Assembly: GCA_963722815.1 (NCBI GenBank)
Contig: CAVROM010000006.1
Span: 1 to 64,000, forward strand
Direction: 5' to 3'
Source of the DNA: DASQFQ01 sp963722815
GTDB lineage: Bacteria; Actinomycetota; Thermoleophilia; Solirubrobacterales; Solirubrobacteraceae
Length of the DNA stretch: 64,000 nt
The notes under the pieces are model-generated. The model saw nothing but the letters and a program-made list of their open reading frames with translations. It had not been told where the DNA came from and searched no databases. Positions 51,107-60,199 of this stretch are shown in pieces (position 1 is the stretch's first letter; every line of letters begins with the position of its first letter). A program made the position numbers and the translations under genes.

Positions 51107-51520
51107 ATGCCAGCGAAGAAGGAAGACCTCCCCGGCACGATCGAGCGCTCGCCCAAGAAGGTGCAGGACACCTACGAGAAGACGCTCGACGCAGCCCACG
51201 AGCAGTACGACTCGGAGGAGCGCGCGCACCGCACCGCCTTCGCCTCCGTCAAGCACGTCGCCGAGAAGAAGGGCGACCACTGGGAGCTCAAGGACGAGCC
51301 GGGCCCGTCAGACGCGCAGGCCGAGCAGTCCGGCCGCGCCGCGCGCGACAACCCCAAGCGCACCTACGGCGGCGTCGACGCGAACAAGTCCAAGCAGGAT
51401 CTGTACGAGGACGCCCAGGAAGCCGGCATCGAGGGCCGCTCGGACATGAGCAAGGCGGAGCTCGCCGAGGCGCTCCAGAAGCACTCCGAGCGGGCTAGCG
51501 CGCGATCGCGACGAGATTGA
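51107..51520 (+). CDS. ChaB-like protein with Rho_N/SAP-like C-terminus
   Basis: 137 residues. The N-terminal ChaB domain is TIERSPKKVQDTYEKTLDAA then HEQYDSEERAHRTAFASVKH and HWELKDEPG. A linker carries DNPKRTYGGVDANKSK. The C-terminal helix-extended-helix SKQDLYEDAQEAGIEGR and SDMSKAELAEALQKHS resembles Rho_N/SAP-like nucleic-acid-binding motifs. This combination is common in actinobacteria; the function is unknown despite the cation-transport-regulator name. Its end overlaps the convergent methyltransferase stop by 26 bp. Confidence 0.85.
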   Translation: MPAKKEDLPGTIERSPKKVQDTYEKTLDAAHEQYDSEERAHRTAFASVKHVAEKKGDHWELKDEPGPSDAQAEQSGRAARDNPKRTYGGVDANKSKQDLYEDAQEAGIEGRSDMSKAELAEALQKHSERASARSRRD

Positions 51521-52295
51521 CCGACGGCCAGGCCCCCTGCGCGATCGTCAGGGCCAACTCGTCGAAGCCGAAGCCGAAGCCGTCCGCCGGCGGGCCGCTC
51601 GTCGCGCGCGAGGCCTTGAGCCGGAACAGCGCCTCCAGCCCGGCGACACGGACGCGCTCGGGCATCCCCGGCAGCGTCAGCGGCAGCGTGATCCAGCGCA
51701 GGCGGCGCGTCCGGCGCAGCTCGAGGTCGAGCACGTCGCGGCGCCCGCTCATCGTCAGCACCTCGACGTCGCCGAAGTGGCGCCCGAGCAGCCGCGCAAG
51801 CCCGTCCGGGTCCCACTCGCGCAGGTGCCAGCGGTTCCACGGCTGCTGTCGCCGCAGAAGCCGGGTCCGGCGGTCCGGGGTCGCGAGCAGGAGCTCGCCG
51901 CCGGGGGCGAGCAGCCGCTTCGCCTCGCCGAGATACGCGCCGGGGTCGGCGACGTGCTCGAGCACCTGGAAGGAGCAGACGGCGTCGAAGCTCGCGTCCG
52001 GCCGCGGCACGCCGTCCGCGATCACCTCGTACTCGATGTTCGGGCCGCCGTTGCGCTCGCGGGCGTAGGCGACGGCCTCCTCCGCGACGTCCACGCCGAG
52101 CACCGAGGCCGCCTGGTCCGCCATGGCGGCCGTGCCCTCGCCCCCGCCGCACCCGAAGTCGAGGACGCGCTTGCCGTCGAGCCGCGCGCCCGCCCACGAC
52201 CACGTCACCTCGTGGAAGAGCCGGATCAGGTGGTCCTCGGCCGTCGCTGCGTAGTGCTCGCGCAGCAGGCGCTCGCCCGTGTGCTCGACCGGCAT
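51495..52295 (-). CDS. Class I SAM-dependent methyltransferase (Methyltransf_11)
   Basis: 266 residues. VEHTGERLLREHYAATAEDH at the N-terminus, motif I VLDFGCGGGEGTAAMADQAA near 46, acidic residue in VLGVDVAEEAVAYARERN, motif IV FDAVCSFQVLEHVADPGAYL near 102, and LLAPGGELLLATPDRRTRLL. The C-terminal half (YVLDLELRR-like, WPSVNLVAIAR) matches enzymes in polysaccharide clusters. ATG 52295 has TAGGAT 8 nt upstream, so it is probably leaderless. Confidence 0.87.
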   Translation of the reverse strand: MPVEHTGERLLREHYAATAEDHLIRLFHEVTWSWAGARLDGKRVLDFGCGGGEGTAAMADQAASVLGVDVAEEAVAYARERNGGPNIEYEVIADGVPRPDASFDAVCSFQVLEHVADPGAYLGEAKRLLAPGGELLLATPDRRTRLLRRQQPWNRWHLREWDPDGLARLLGRHFGDVEVLTMSGRRDVLDLELRRTRRLRWITLPLTLPGMPERVRVAGLEALFRLKASRATSGPPADGFGFGFDELALTIAQGAWPSVNLVAIAR

Positions 52296-52303
52296 CGGGC
52301 TCG

Positions 52304-52309
52304 ATCCTA
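52304..52309 (-). promoter_or_regulatory. -10 element (TAGGAT) of the methyltransferase gene
   Basis: Minus-strand TAGGAT ends 8 nt before ATG 52295, without a Shine-Dalgarno sequence. Confidence 0.5.
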
Positions 52310-52314
52310 CGCCT

Positions 52315-53259
52315 CTACTCGCGGCCCGAACCGACGCGCGCGAGCAGCACCATCGCGCCGACGAACACCAGCTCCGCGAGCGTGAGCGCCAGCCGCGTGC
52401 CGGCCGAGATCGCGATCGCGACGCCGCCGGGGAGGTTGCGCCCGAGCGCGAGCGCGAACGCACCCTCGCGCACGCCGAGGCCGGACGGGAAGATGAACGC
52501 GAGCATCGAGATCACGAACGAGGTCAGGAACGACAGGCCGACGTAGAGCAGCGAGCCGCCGTCGTCGCCCACCGCCGAGTGCACGAGCAGCCCGACGCCG
52601 AGCGCGAGCAGCACCGCGCCCAGCAGGTACCAGGCCCCCAGCGCCAGCACCTGGCGGCCGCTCAGGAGCGCCTCGAGCGGCTCGCGCTTCGCGCGCCGCA
52701 GCAGCCATCCCGTCAGGCGGCCGAACACCTCGGGGTGCAGGACCACGAGGCCCAGCGGGACGAGCGCGACGAGCCACGCCGCCGGGCCGATCTCGTCCGC
52801 GCCGTAGGCCGCGAGCAGGATCAGCCCGCCCGCGGCCGCCACGCCGAGCGAGAGCGCCTGCTCGTACACGCTCGCGGCGAGCGAGACCTTGCGCGAGATC
52901 CCCGCCTCCTGCCCGAGCACGAGCCGGCTCGCCACCATCATCACGTTGCCGGGGACGTAGCGTCCGAGCAGCGAGCGCGCCCACAGGGCGGCGAACCGCC
53001 GCCGCGGCACCCGCCGGCCCGCGAGCTGCTCGACGATGAACACGTAGCCGAGCGCGCTGACGGCATAGAGCGCGAGGAGCGCGGCGAAGCCCGCGGCGGC
53101 CGCGGCGGGGTCGACGTGCCACTCGTAGTCGTCGACCTTGTCCCACCCGGCGATGGCCCCGAGCGCGAGGAAGACGAGGATGAGCAGCCCGGCGGCGAGC
53201 CCGAGCGCCCGGCGCCGCGCCGAGATGCCCCCGCCGGAGGCGGCGCCCTCAGCGGCCAC
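52315..53259 (-). CDS. LPG-synthase-TM-region (AglD/MprF-like) membrane protein
   Basis: 314 residues, about eight helices (LGLAAGLLILVFLALGAIAG; GFAALLALYAVSALGYVFIV). Family core: WARSLLGRYVPGNVMMVASR near 92, EAGISRKVSLAASVYEQALS near 117, and FIFPSGLGVREGAFALALGR near 255 (P-x-G-x-G-x-R-E-G). It probably moves or handles a lipid-linked glycan intermediate. GTG 53259 overlaps the end of the GT4 gene by 11 bp, so they are coupled. It belongs to the same family as the protein at 31158-32117 but is clearly divergent from it. Confidence 0.88.
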   Translation of the reverse strand: MAAEGAASGGGISARRRALGLAAGLLILVFLALGAIAGWDKVDDYEWHVDPAAAAAGFAALLALYAVSALGYVFIVEQLAGRRVPRRRFAALWARSLLGRYVPGNVMMVASRLVLGQEAGISRKVSLAASVYEQALSLGVAAAGGLILLAAYGADEIGPAAWLVALVPLGLVVLHPEVFGRLTGWLLRRAKREPLEALLSGRQVLALGAWYLLGAVLLALGVGLLVHSAVGDDGGSLLYVGLSFLTSFVISMLAFIFPSGLGVREGAFALALGRNLPGGVAIAISAGTRLALTLAELVFVGAMVLLARVGSGRE

Positions 53260-54364
53260 GGATCGCCCTTTCGATGGCCGCCAAGAACGCGCGCGCCACG
53301 ACGCGCTCGCCGGCCACCTGAGCGAAGCGCTCGCGGGCGGCCGCTCCCAGCCGCGCGCGCAGCTCGGCGTCCTCGTCCAGCCGCCGCATCGCCGCGGCCA
53401 GCGCGGGCGCGTCGCCCGCGGGCACGAGCAGCGCCGTCCGTCCGTCCTCGAGCACCTCGCGCGCCGCCGGCGTGTCGGCCGTGATCACCGGCCGGCCCAC
53501 CGCCATCGCGTGGTAGACCTTGTTCGGCACCACCCGCGCGGCCTTCTCGCTGCCGCCGAACACGCCGAGGCAGATGCCCGCCGCTGCGATCTCCTCGCCC
53601 AGCCGCTCGTACTCGACCCACGGCACGTGCTGGAAGCCGGGCGGCGGGTCGCGCCGCAGCTCCTCCGCCAGCCAGTCGCCGAGCTGGCCGTCGCCGATCA
53701 GCTTCACCGGCGGCGTGCCGGGCAGCCGCGCGGCCTCGAGCAGCGTCCCGAGGCCGTGCAGCGGCGAGAGCTTGCCGTAGAACAGCGTCTGCGGCCGCCC
53801 CTCCGGCTGCGGCGCGGGGCGGAAGACCGCCGCCTCCGCCCCCACGCGCGCGACGCCCAGGCGCTCGCGCGCGACCCCGAAGCGCTCCGCGTAGAAGCGC
53901 GCGTGCGCGTCGGTGTCGGCGATCACGGCGTCGGCGCAGCGGAGCGTCACGGTGTCGAGCGCCGTCAGCGCCCGCCCGACGTTCGCGCCCACGCGTGCGC
54001 GGTCGCCGGCCAGCGTGTCCGAGAGCGAGATCAGCGCGTCCGCCACCAGCGGCACGCGGCGCCCGCGCGCGAACAGCCAGGCCGGCAGCGCGTCGGGCAT
54101 GTACGGGTAGCCGGCGACGACCGCGTCGACCCGCCCGGCCCGCCGCTGCTCGAGCGCCAGCTCGGCCCATGCGCGCACGAACCGGCCCGCCGTGGCCGGC
54201 AGCGCGGTGGGGGAGAGGAACGAGCCGGCCTTGTGCCGCGTGAGCTCCCACAGCGGCCGGTGGCACTCGAGCACCTCGACGCCCTCCGCGCGCAGGCCGG
54301 CCATCAGCACACGCGCCCGCGTGTAGTCGCGCTCGTAGGTGCCGAGCCAGAGCAGCCGCATCAC
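53249..54364 (-). CDS. Glycosyltransferase family 4
   Basis: 371 residues. The N-terminal half has RLLWLGTYERDYTRARVLMA and VDAVVAGYPYMPDALPAWLF, as in the family that transfers to polyprenyl-linked sugars. The donor half has FYGKLSPLHGLGTLLEAARL near 215, VKLIGDGQLGDWLAEELRR, then VPNKVYHAMAVGRPVITAD near 300 in place of the usual EGFGL segment, so the EX7E motif is altered. GTG 54364 or ATG 54361 is the start; TAGGGT is 6 nt ahead of the ATG. Downstream coupled to the membrane protein. Confidence 0.88.
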   Translation of the reverse strand: MMRLLWLGTYERDYTRARVLMAGLRAEGVEVLECHRPLWELTRHKAGSFLSPTALPATAGRFVRAWAELALEQRRAGRVDAVVAGYPYMPDALPAWLFARGRRVPLVADALISLSDTLAGDRARVGANVGRALTALDTVTLRCADAVIADTDAHARFYAERFGVARERLGVARVGAEAAVFRPAPQPEGRPQTLFYGKLSPLHGLGTLLEAARLPGTPPVKLIGDGQLGDWLAEELRRDPPPGFQHVPWVEYERLGEEIAAAGICLGVFGGSEKAARVVPNKVYHAMAVGRPVITADTPAAREVLEDGRTALLVPAGDAPALAAAMRRLDEDAELRARLGAAARERFAQVAGERVVARAFLAAIERAIRGR

Positions 54365-56515
54365 CTCACCCTATGCACCTGGGTGAGCGCGAGCAAGGGC
54401 GTCAGCGTCCCGTCATCGCGCACCACGGGCGTGCCGGCGTCGAGCGTCACCCGCGCGGTGTTGCGCGCGGGCACGGGCAGGCGGTAGCGGACGGTGGTCG
54501 GCGCGCGCGTGAGCCGCACCCGGCGCGGCGCCCCGTCGCCGCCGAGCACGGCCGCGCCGTGCGGCGACACCGACGCCAGCGATAGGTTCAGCGTCGCCAT
54601 GACCGGAGCCGCATGCCGGTTGCCGACGATCAGCTCGACCGGCCCTGCGATGTAGTCGGCGTCGATCCCGGGCGGCGGCGTCATCCAGAACGTGCTGCGC
54701 GGGGTGGTGTGGAGCGACGGAGGCGGCGAGAGCGCGTAGGGCGTGACGTCGACGTCGGGCGCCGCCTGCATGCGATACGGAGGCTCCTCCCAGACCGTGC
54801 GCCGTGCGCCGCAACGCGGAGGGTTGCGTGCTGGAGACGACCCAGTCCCAGGGCCGTGAGGGCCGCCAGCCCGCGTCGCCCCCGGGGCTGAGGTAGCTGA
54901 ACGTCGAGCCGAGCCCGTCGACGCGGCGGTCGAACGCTTCGGTTGCGTAGCTCGTCGTCATCCGCAGCTGGAACGAGATGGCACTGTCGGCGGCGCCCTC
55001 GACCAGCAGGACGTCGCGGCGCGGCAGCCTCTGCATCTCAGCGATCAGCGCGTTGTCGGGCTCGCGGAAGCCCTGCCGGCCGTAGCGCTGGTGCTCGAGC
55101 GCGTTGGTGGCGACCGGGATCCAGATCGCCACGCAAGCGCCGGCCGCCGCGAGTCGCAGCGGCAGCCACCGCGCCGAAGGGCTGGCCAGCACCACCATGA
55201 GCAGTCCGGCGAGCACGGCGCCGCCGAAGGAGGGCCTTGTAGGCGCCGTAGCCATAGTCGTCGCCGTGCTTGTACTCGTGTAGAGGATCAGAGTGATCGC
55301 GGAGACGGTGCCGCGAGCGCGAGCAGCGGCCGGCGCTCTCCGCGCGCCATCGTGAAGGTGGCGAGGACGCCGACCGCCGCCACCGCCAGCAGCGGAACGA
55401 GCACGGCGAGCACCTCGGCCGTCGCCGGTCCGCGGGCGAGCGTGAACTGCGAGGTGCCACCGAGCACGAGCGCCAGGTCCTGCTCGACTCGAAGCGTGGG
55501 AACGCGAGGTTGTTGGACGCCTTGGTGAACACCGCGACGGACTCGTACGCGCGCACGATCCGACCGGCGCGATGACGACGAGTGCCGCGCCGAGCACACG
55601 CCGCGACGACGGCGCGAGCGCGCGCACCGCCGCGGGAGCGCCGCGCGAGCGCCGCCGGCGTGTGGCGGGCGCCGACCGACGAGCCGACCGCCGCGGGGCC
55701 GCCAGGGCGCCAGCGGTGGGTAGACGCCGCCAGCGCGCCGAGCCGGTGGCCCCGATCACCGCGGTCCCAGCGCAGGGCTGGCGACGACGCGGCGGTGCCG
55801 CCATCGCGACGGCCACAGCGACACGCTGGTGACTGCGTCAGGTAGTGTCGACGACGGCAGGAGGAACACCGGCGAGAGCGTCGCCCCGGCGAGCCGATCG
55901 CCGCCACGCCGCCGTGCGGCGCGCGGTGATCAGCGCCTGCGGCCTGCGAGGCCGGAGACGAAGATCGGCGCCGCGAGGGCGGCGACCGGCAGCCGACCTG
56001 ATAGGCCGGGCGACCGGTGACCGTCGAGACGAGCCGACCTGCTCATAGCCGGCGCCAGCTGTGCGGAGCGCCGAAGCTGCCGATGGGCCGCGCGACGCCG
56101 GGAGGGCTGGAGGATCAGCGCGTGTCGAGCAGCCACCCGACAGCCGAACGCGACGCCGTCGCGATCCCGGACGCGACGTCGTCGGGAAGCCGATCGAGAG
56201 CCGGGTGCGAGGATCGCGCCCGCGCCGCCTCCGGACGAACCGAGCCCCGCCGACCGTGGGAGAGCTGCTCGAGCCGCCGGCGCGGCCACAGCGCGAGGAC
56301 GAGCAGTACCGCCACTGCGACGGACCAGCACCGACGCCGTCTTGCCGGGGAGCAGGAAGCCGAACAGGTACGCGAGCACGATGATCAGCGCCGCGCCCGC
56401 GGCGGGCGTAGCGGGCGTGAGCCAGCGGGCCCCGGCGTGGCCAGCGCGAGCATCGCCACGCCGGCAGCCATGAGAGCGCGAGGCCCGAGAGGTAGATCAG
56501 GGTGGTGGCGAGCAT
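54361..56515 (-). pseudogene. Polytopic membrane protein, GT-C/mannosyltransferase-like (many indels)
   Basis: Pieces of one protein appear in all three minus frames. From ATG 56515: TTLIYLSGLALSWL, AYLFGFLLPGKTASVLV, AVLLVLALWPRRRLEQLS, ALVLGGTSQFTLARGPATAE with AVLVPLLAVAAVGVLATFTM, GAVLAGLLMVVLASPSARWL with WIPVATNALEHQRYGRQGFR, and a soluble C-terminus (PVELIVGNRHAAPVMATLNL, TVRYRLPVPARNTARVTLDA) ending at 54361. Total length of about 700 residues and layout match the large membrane proteins found next to glycosyltransferases. At least eight frame breaks make a reliable translation impossible. Sequencing error is more likely than decay, but a true pseudogene cannot be excluded. The ATG overlaps the GT4 start region. 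Confidence 0.55.
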
Positions 56516-56558
56516 GTCTCGACCCGGTCGGCGCGTCGAGGTAGTCCGACCGGTCTCC

Positions 56559-56564
56559 TACTCT
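56559..56564 (+). promoter_or_regulatory. -10 element (TACTCT) of the GT2 gene
   Basis: TACTCT ends 9 nt before GTG 56574, without a Shine-Dalgarno sequence; it supports this start. Confidence 0.4.
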
Positions 56565-56573
56565 TCACTGGCA

Positions 56574-57582
56574 GTGACCGAACTCGGGACCATCAGCGCG
56601 CGCCCGCGCGGCGACGACGCCGAGCCCGCCCACACCGACGCCGAGACCCTCGGCATCACGGTGATCATGCCGGCGTTCAACGAGGCGCCCAACCTCGCCG
56701 ACGTCGTCCCGCGCACCGCCGCGGTGCTCGGCGCGCTCGAGGACGACTTCGAGATCCTCGTGGTCGACGACGGCAGCACCGACGGCACCGCCGACGTCGA
56801 TGACCGAGCTCGGCAAGCAGCTCCCGCAGCTGCGGCTGCTGCGCCTGCGCCGCAACTACGGCAAGTCGACCGCGCTGCAGGCGGGCTTCGAGCGCGCCCG
56901 CGGCGACGTGGTGGTGCTGATGGACGCCGACGGCCAGGACCGGCCGGAGGAGATCCTCAAGCTGCTGCGCGCGCTCGACGAGGGGCTCGACCTCGCGACC
57001 GGGCGCCGCGTGATGCGCAACGACCGCATGGTCAAGCGCCACACCTCGCGGCTCTACAACCGCGTCACCGGCCAAGGTCACCGGGATCGAGGGGCGAGGA
57101 CTTCAACAGCGGCCTCAAGGCGATGAAGCGCGAGGTCATGAACCCGCTCGTGCTCTACGGCGAGCTGCACCGCTACATCCCGGTGCTCGCGCAGTGGAAC
57201 GGCTTCAAGGTCGGCGAGATCGACGTCGAGCACGCGGCGCGGCTCCACGGCAGCTCGAAGTTCGGGCGCGCGCGCTTCTGGCGCGGCTTCCTCGACCTCC
57301 TGACCGTCAAGTTCATCACGACCTACACCGGCCGCCCGTTCCACCTGTTCGGCGGGCTCGGCATCGCGCTTCGGCGCGATCGGCGTGCTGCTGCTGCTGT
57401 GGATGTTCATCGAGAAGCTGACGGGCCACGGGATCGGGGAGCGGCCGGCGCTGATCATCGGCGTGCTCTTCACCGTCGTCGCCGTCCAGCTGATGACGCT
57501 GGGGCTGCTCGCCGAGCTGATCGTGCACTTCCGCCGCGATCGCGAGCCCGACCTCTTCGTCGAGGCCGAGCGCCCCCGCTAG
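56574..57582 (+). CDS. Glycosyltransferase family 2, DPM1/ArnC-like with C-terminal helices (three frameshifts)
   Basis: About 336 residues. Motifs in order: TVIMPAFNEAPNLADVVPRT, FEILVVDDGSTDGTAD, LRRNYGKSTALQAGFERARG, VVLMDADGQDRPEEILKLLR, LATGRRVMRNDRMVKRHTSR, EDFNSGLKAMKREVMNPLVL, YIPVLAQWNGFKVGEIDVEH, SSKFGRARFWRGFLDLLTVK and two C-terminal helices (LLLLWMFIEKLTGHG; IIGVLFTVVAVQLMTLGLLA). This is the layout of polyprenyl-phosphate glucosyl/mannosyl-transferases with a membrane domain (GtrB/ArnC type). Indels near 56800, 57080 and 57375. A strong terminator follows. Confidence 0.85.
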
Positions 57583-57584
57583 CT

Positions 57585-57609
57585 GCGGAAAACGAAGCCT
57601 CTTTTCCGC
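57585..57609 (+). terminator. Intrinsic-type terminator after the GT2 gene
   Basis: Perfect 8-bp stem GCGGAAAA (57585-57592) / TTTTCCGC (57602-57609) with a 9-base loop, 2 bp after the stop codon. It separates the GT2 gene from the riboswitch transcription unit. Confidence 0.7.
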
Positions 57610-57693
57610 TCCAGCGGGTCTCTAAACCTGCGGTGCTCATACATGCGTCCAGACGCTCTACGAACGGCCGGTCAGTAGGGCGATACAGCTCTT

Positions 57694-57766
57694 GCTGATC
57701 ACGGCAAACCCGTCGCGAGGCGGGGACGCAAAGCCAAGGGTCTCTCTGAGATAGCCGGTTGCCAGC
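57694..57766 (+). ncRNA. Cyclic di-GMP-I riboswitch aptamer (GEMM-I)
   Basis: The conserved GEMM-I blocks occur in order: ACGGCAAACC (57701-57710), a hairpin CCGTC-GCGA-GGCGG with a GNRA tetraloop (57710-57723), then GGGACGCAAAGCC (57722-57734), a variable stem with GGG and CTCTCTGAG, AGCCGG (57752-57757) and closing GGTTGCC (57757-57763). GGCAA (57703-57707) pairs with TTGCC (57759-57763). The GNRA loop, its receptor-like segment and the central CGCAAAGCC match the known aptamer. It sits 63 nt upstream of the TasA-like gene, so c-di-GMP should control that gene. Ligand binding and on/off sense are not shown by sequence. Confidence 0.9.
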
Positions 57767-57768
57767 GG

Positions 57769-57820
57769 CGGACATTCGAGTAGGTGTCCGTCCTCCCCAC
57801 ATCAGGCCACCCCCCAGGAG
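57769..57820 (+). promoter_or_regulatory. Riboswitch expression platform and ribosome-binding site
   Basis: Downstream of the aptamer is a 6-bp stem CGGACA (57769-57774) / TGTCCG (57785-57790), then CTCC (57793-57796), which can pair with GGAG of the Shine-Dalgarno AGGAG (57816-57820), 8 nt before ATG 57829. No U-rich terminator is seen, so translational control is more likely than attenuation. This gene has a clear Shine-Dalgarno sequence, unlike most others here. Confidence 0.5.
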
Positions 57821-57828
57821 CTATCTCA

Positions 57829-58396
57829 ATGTCCCGTCGCAAGGCCCTCCGGGCCAACCCCCGCCGTCTGCTGGCCGCTCTGGCCACCATCCTCGTCGCC
57901 GTCGGCGTCACCGTCGCTTCAGGCGCGTCGTTCACCGCCACGCGGCGAACGCCGGCAACACCTTCCCGCCGGCTCGATGACCTGGCGACGACAACGTCCG
58001 CGGCGCGCGATCCTCACCGCCTCGGGCATGAAGCCCGCCGGCGCCACGCGACGCCGGTGAGGTGGAGATCAAGAACACCGGCTCGCTCGACGGCGCGATC
58101 ACGCTGAAGACCAGCAACCTCGTCGACAGCACGCCCGCCATGGCCGGCAACCTCGACCTCACCGTCGAGGACTGCGGCACGGACTTCAGACTGCACGACC
58201 GGCAGCGGGGCGGCAACCCGACGACCGTCTACACCGGCAAGCTGGACGCGATTCCCCGCGTCGAAGTCGCTCGGCACGTGGGTCGGCGCGCGAGAAGCAC
58301 CACTACAAGTTCACCGTCGGCCTCGACTCGAGCGCCGCGGACAACACCCTCCAGGGCAAGACGACCAAGGTCGACTTCAACTGGGACGCCGCGTAG
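57829..58396 (+). CDS. TasA/camelysin-like secreted matrix protein with SipW-type signal peptide (several indels)
   Basis: About 188 residues. The N-terminus is basic (SRRKALRANPRRL) followed by LLAALATILVAVGVTVASGA and SFTATSANAGN, the layout of SipW-dependent signal peptides. The mature part shows the TasA/CalY pattern: AILTASGMKPAGA, VEIKNTGSLDGAITLKTSNL, LTVEDCGTDF, TTVYTGKLDAIPRVE, KHHYKFTVGLDSSAADNTLQ and KTTKVDFNWDAA at the end (TAG 58394-58396). In Bacillus such proteins form biofilm fibres or act as camelysin-type surface proteins. About four or five single-base indels between 57935 and 58300 interrupt the frame. Controlled by the upstream c-di-GMP riboswitch; processed, presumably, by the signal peptidase that follows. 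Confidence 0.78.
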
Positions 58397-58432
58397 GAAC
58401 CCTGAAGGCTCCTACTACTCCCTGATCGCCTG

Positions 58433-58988
58433 ATGATTGCCCGCCGCATCGGTAGCACGCTCTGTGCGCTGCTGATCGCGGCGGGCATTCTGTTTGGCGC
58501 CTTGCTCGTCGGCCCCGCCCTCATGGGCTGGGAGCGCTACGTCATCGTCAGCGGCTCGATGACCGGCACGTACGACCGCGGGTCGCTCGTCTTCGACGAG
58601 GTCGTCCCCACCAAGTCGCTCCACGTCGGTGACGTGATCACCTACAAGCCGCCCGCCGGGCGCCGGCCCCAAGGGCCTCGTGACCCACCGGCTCGTCAAG
58701 ATCGGTCACGACAAGAAGACCGGCAAGACGTACTACCGGACCAAGGGCGACGCCAACCCCGCCAAGGATCCGTGGACGTTCACGCTCCCGAGCAAGCAGC
58801 AGCCGCGCGTCGTGGCCGGCGTCCCGAAGGTCGGCTTCGTCCTCGCCGCGCTCGCCCAGCGCAACATCCGGATGCTGATCGTCGGCTTCCCCGCGCTGCT
58901 CATCGCCATCTTCGTGATGGTCGGCCTGTGGCGTGACGCCGGCCGCGAGGCCGCCGAGGCCGCGCAGGCCGCCGCCTCCACCGCCTGA
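58433..58988 (+). CDS. Signal peptidase I, ER-type (SipW-like) (one frameshift)
   Basis: About 185 residues. N-terminal helix (STLCALLIAAGILFGALLVG), catalytic Ser in the SGSM box (VIVSGSMTGTYDRGSLVF), then VGDVITYKPPAG, and after a frame break near 58665 THRLVKIGHDKKTGKTYYRT with His in place of the catalytic Lys of bacterial type-I enzymes, and TKGDANPAKDPWTF. A second helix follows (MLIVGFPALLIAIFVMVGLW). Ser/His catalysis marks the ER/SipW class, which cleaves TasA-type precursors in Bacilli. It lies 36 bp after the TasA-like gene, a two-gene export unit under the riboswitch. Confidence 0.88.
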
Positions 58989-59005
58989 GCGCCCCCTGAG
59001 AACAT

Positions 59006-60191
59006 GTGCGCGTGACCGTCACGCGCCCTCACGCTCCCCGGCTCACCGCGACGATGCGGGAGAAGGAGAGCGTCACCCCGCTCGAGCTGTTCTTCGACCT
59101 CGTGTTCGTGCTCGCGCTCACGCAGTGCACGGCGCTGATGGCGAAGGAGCCCACCTGGGAGGGCCTCGCGAAGGCGATGCTCATCCTCGCCGTCCTGTGG
59201 TGGTCGTGGGGTGGCTACGCCTGGCTGACGAGCCTGGTCGACCCCGAGGAGGGGATCGTGCGGATCGCGATGTTCGGCGCGATGGCGGCGTTCCTGGTCG
59301 CGGCGCTGTGCGTGCCGGAGGCGTTCGACGAGACGGCGCTGCTGTTCGCCGTCGCCTACGCGGGCGTGCGCGCGGCGCACATCGTGCTGTTCGCGATCGG
59401 CAGCCGCGGCGACGCGAACCTGCGCGCCTCGGTGACGTCGCTCGCGGTCAGCACCGCGATCGGGGTCGGGCTGCTGGTCGGGGCGTCGTTCGCGGACGGC
59501 CTGACGCAGGGGGCGATCTGGGGCGTCGCGATCCTGCTCGACTACGGCGGGCCCTACTTCTTCGGCGTCGAGGGCTGGAAGATGGTGCCGAGCCACTTCG
59601 CCGAGCGCTTCGGCCTGATCGTGATCATCGCGCTGGGCGAGTCGATCGTCGCGATCGGCGTGGGCGCGGAGTCCGAGGTGGACGCCGGCGTGGTGGCCGG
59701 CGCGGTGCTGGGCGTGGTCGTCTGCGGGGCGCTGTGGTGGCTGTACTTCGACGTCGTGGCGCTGGTCGCGGAGCGCCGGTTGTCGAAGGCGGCGCCGGGG
59801 CGCGAGCGCAACGCGATCGGCCGCGACTCGTACGGCTATCTGCACCTGCCGATGGTCGCGGGGATCGTGCTGTTGGCGCTCGGGCTTCAAGAAGACGCTG
59901 GGCCACGTCGGCGAGGCGCTCGAGGTCGTGCCGGCGACGGCGATGCTCGGCGGCACCGCGCTGTACCTCGTCGCGCACGTCGCCTTCCGGCTGCGCAACG
60001 TCCATCGCTTCAGCCTCCAGCGGCTGCTGTGCGCGATCGCGCTGGTGGCGCTGATCCCGGCGGCGCTCGAGCTGCCCGCGCTGGCGACGCTCGGCATCCT
60101 CGCCGCGCTGCTGGTGGTGCTGATCGTCTACGAGAGCGTGCGCTTCGCCGAGCTGCGCGATCGCATGCGCCACCAGGTGGCGGAGGGCTGA
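59006..60191 (+). CDS. ltrA: Low-temperature-requirement A (LtrA) family membrane protein (one frameshift)
   Basis: About 395 residues, roughly ten helices. Signature VTPLELFFDLVFVLALTQCT near residue 22, LAVLWWSWGGYAWLTSLVDP near 58, FGLIVIIALGESIVAIGVGA near 200, and VVVCGALWWLYFDVVALVAE near 235. A one-base excess near 59888 shifts the frame; the continuation is LGHVGEALEVVPATAMLGGT then LVAHVAFRLRNVHRFSLQRL. The function of LtrA is not known beyond cold-growth phenotypes in Listeria. GTG 59006 or GTG 59012 may be the start. Its stop lies 16 bp from the convergent HD-GYP gene. Confidence 0.88.
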
Positions 60192-60199
60192 GCCGCTAG

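Noticed and set aside
55572..56544. Short plus-strand frames in the indel-rich part
   Set aside because: They are antisense to hydrophobic fragments of a minus-strand membrane protein and have no motif or ribosome-binding site.
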